Origin: an uncultured Haemophilus sp.
GTDB taxonomy: Bacteria > Pseudomonadota > Gammaproteobacteria > Enterobacterales > Pasteurellaceae
Direction of reading: 5' to 3'
DNA length: 5,167 bases
Assembly: GCA_902481695.1 (NCBI GenBank)
Contig: CABSXY010000142.1
Coordinates: 1-5,167, forward strand
Position 1 is the first letter of the stretch; every line of letters begins with the position of its first letter. Positions 5,121 through 5,167 of the stretch are shown in pieces. A model generated the notes under the pieces. It saw only the letters and a program-made list of their open reading frames with translations, made no database searches and was not told where the DNA came from. Position numbers and translations under genes: made by a program.

Positions 5121-5167
5121 ATACTCAAACTAGTCTAAGTCTCTAAGCGCCTGCGATACTCTATGAT
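5121..5167 (-). other. Fragment upstream of the HNH gene; possible end of another reading frame
   Basis: On the minus strand two frames stay open from the window edge. One, in frame with the HNH gene, reads HRVSQALRDLD and ends at TAG (5132-5130). The other reads IIEYRRRLET and ends at TAG (5137-5135). Either could be the tail of the preceding gene. This stretch is richer in G+C (for example CGCAGGCGC) than the HNH gene, so the border of the AT-rich segment may lie here. No promoter is visible in 47 bases. Confidence 0.3.

Noticed and set aside
4937..5128. 63-codon minus-strand frame from a TTG start, overlapping the HNH gene start
   Set aside because: It is an out-of-frame, Ile-rich reading of AT-rich DNA; the HNH frame explains the region better.

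Overview
The window looks like a piece of a Pasteurellaceae chromosome, most likely from the Haemophilus/Aggregatibacter side of the family. Three things point there. First, there is a perfect 9-base Hin-type DNA uptake signal, AAGTGCGGT, inside valS, followed by the A/T-rich downstream segments expected of a complete site. Second, the porin has an OmpP2-like leader and loop-3 region. Third, the valyl-tRNA synthetase is 954 residues long, the length I recall for the H. influenzae protein. I cannot fix the species; H. parainfluenzae or a close relative is a guess.

Layout from left to right: (1) bases 3-98 hold the last 31 codons of an unidentified plus-strand gene. (2) Bases 99-245 lie between convergent genes and contain two hairpin terminators, both with good U-tracts for minus-strand transcription, plus a C-rich hairpin followed by two imperfect 20-base direct repeats that look like a dispersed extragenic element. 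(3) Bases 246-1289, minus strand, encode an outer-membrane general porin of the OmpP2 type. (4) Bases 1290-1603 are a rich control region: porin ribosome binding site, a leader hairpin, a TTGACA promoter, an 18-base palindrome, a strong CRP-like site (19 of 22 against the E. coli consensus), further dyads, and the valS terminator. (5) Bases 1604-4468, minus strand, encode valS, complete. (6) Bases 4482-5120, minus strand, encode an AT-rich HNH nuclease ending 13 bases before the valS start. (7) Bases 5121-5167 are the fragment upstream of it.

Functionally, valS and the porin are housekeeping genes transcribed separately: valS ends in its own terminator and the porin has its own, apparently CRP-linked, promoter. 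The HNH gene is the accessory element. Its base composition differs sharply from valS, it has no uptake signal, and it is packed against valS so tightly that the two are probably co-transcribed. Its C-terminal HNH module is of the kind found in restriction-type endonucleases, so a defence role is plausible but unproven. An in-frame stop just upstream leaves open that it is the surviving part of a longer gene. I see no CRISPR array, tRNA, rRNA, integrase or insertion sequence.
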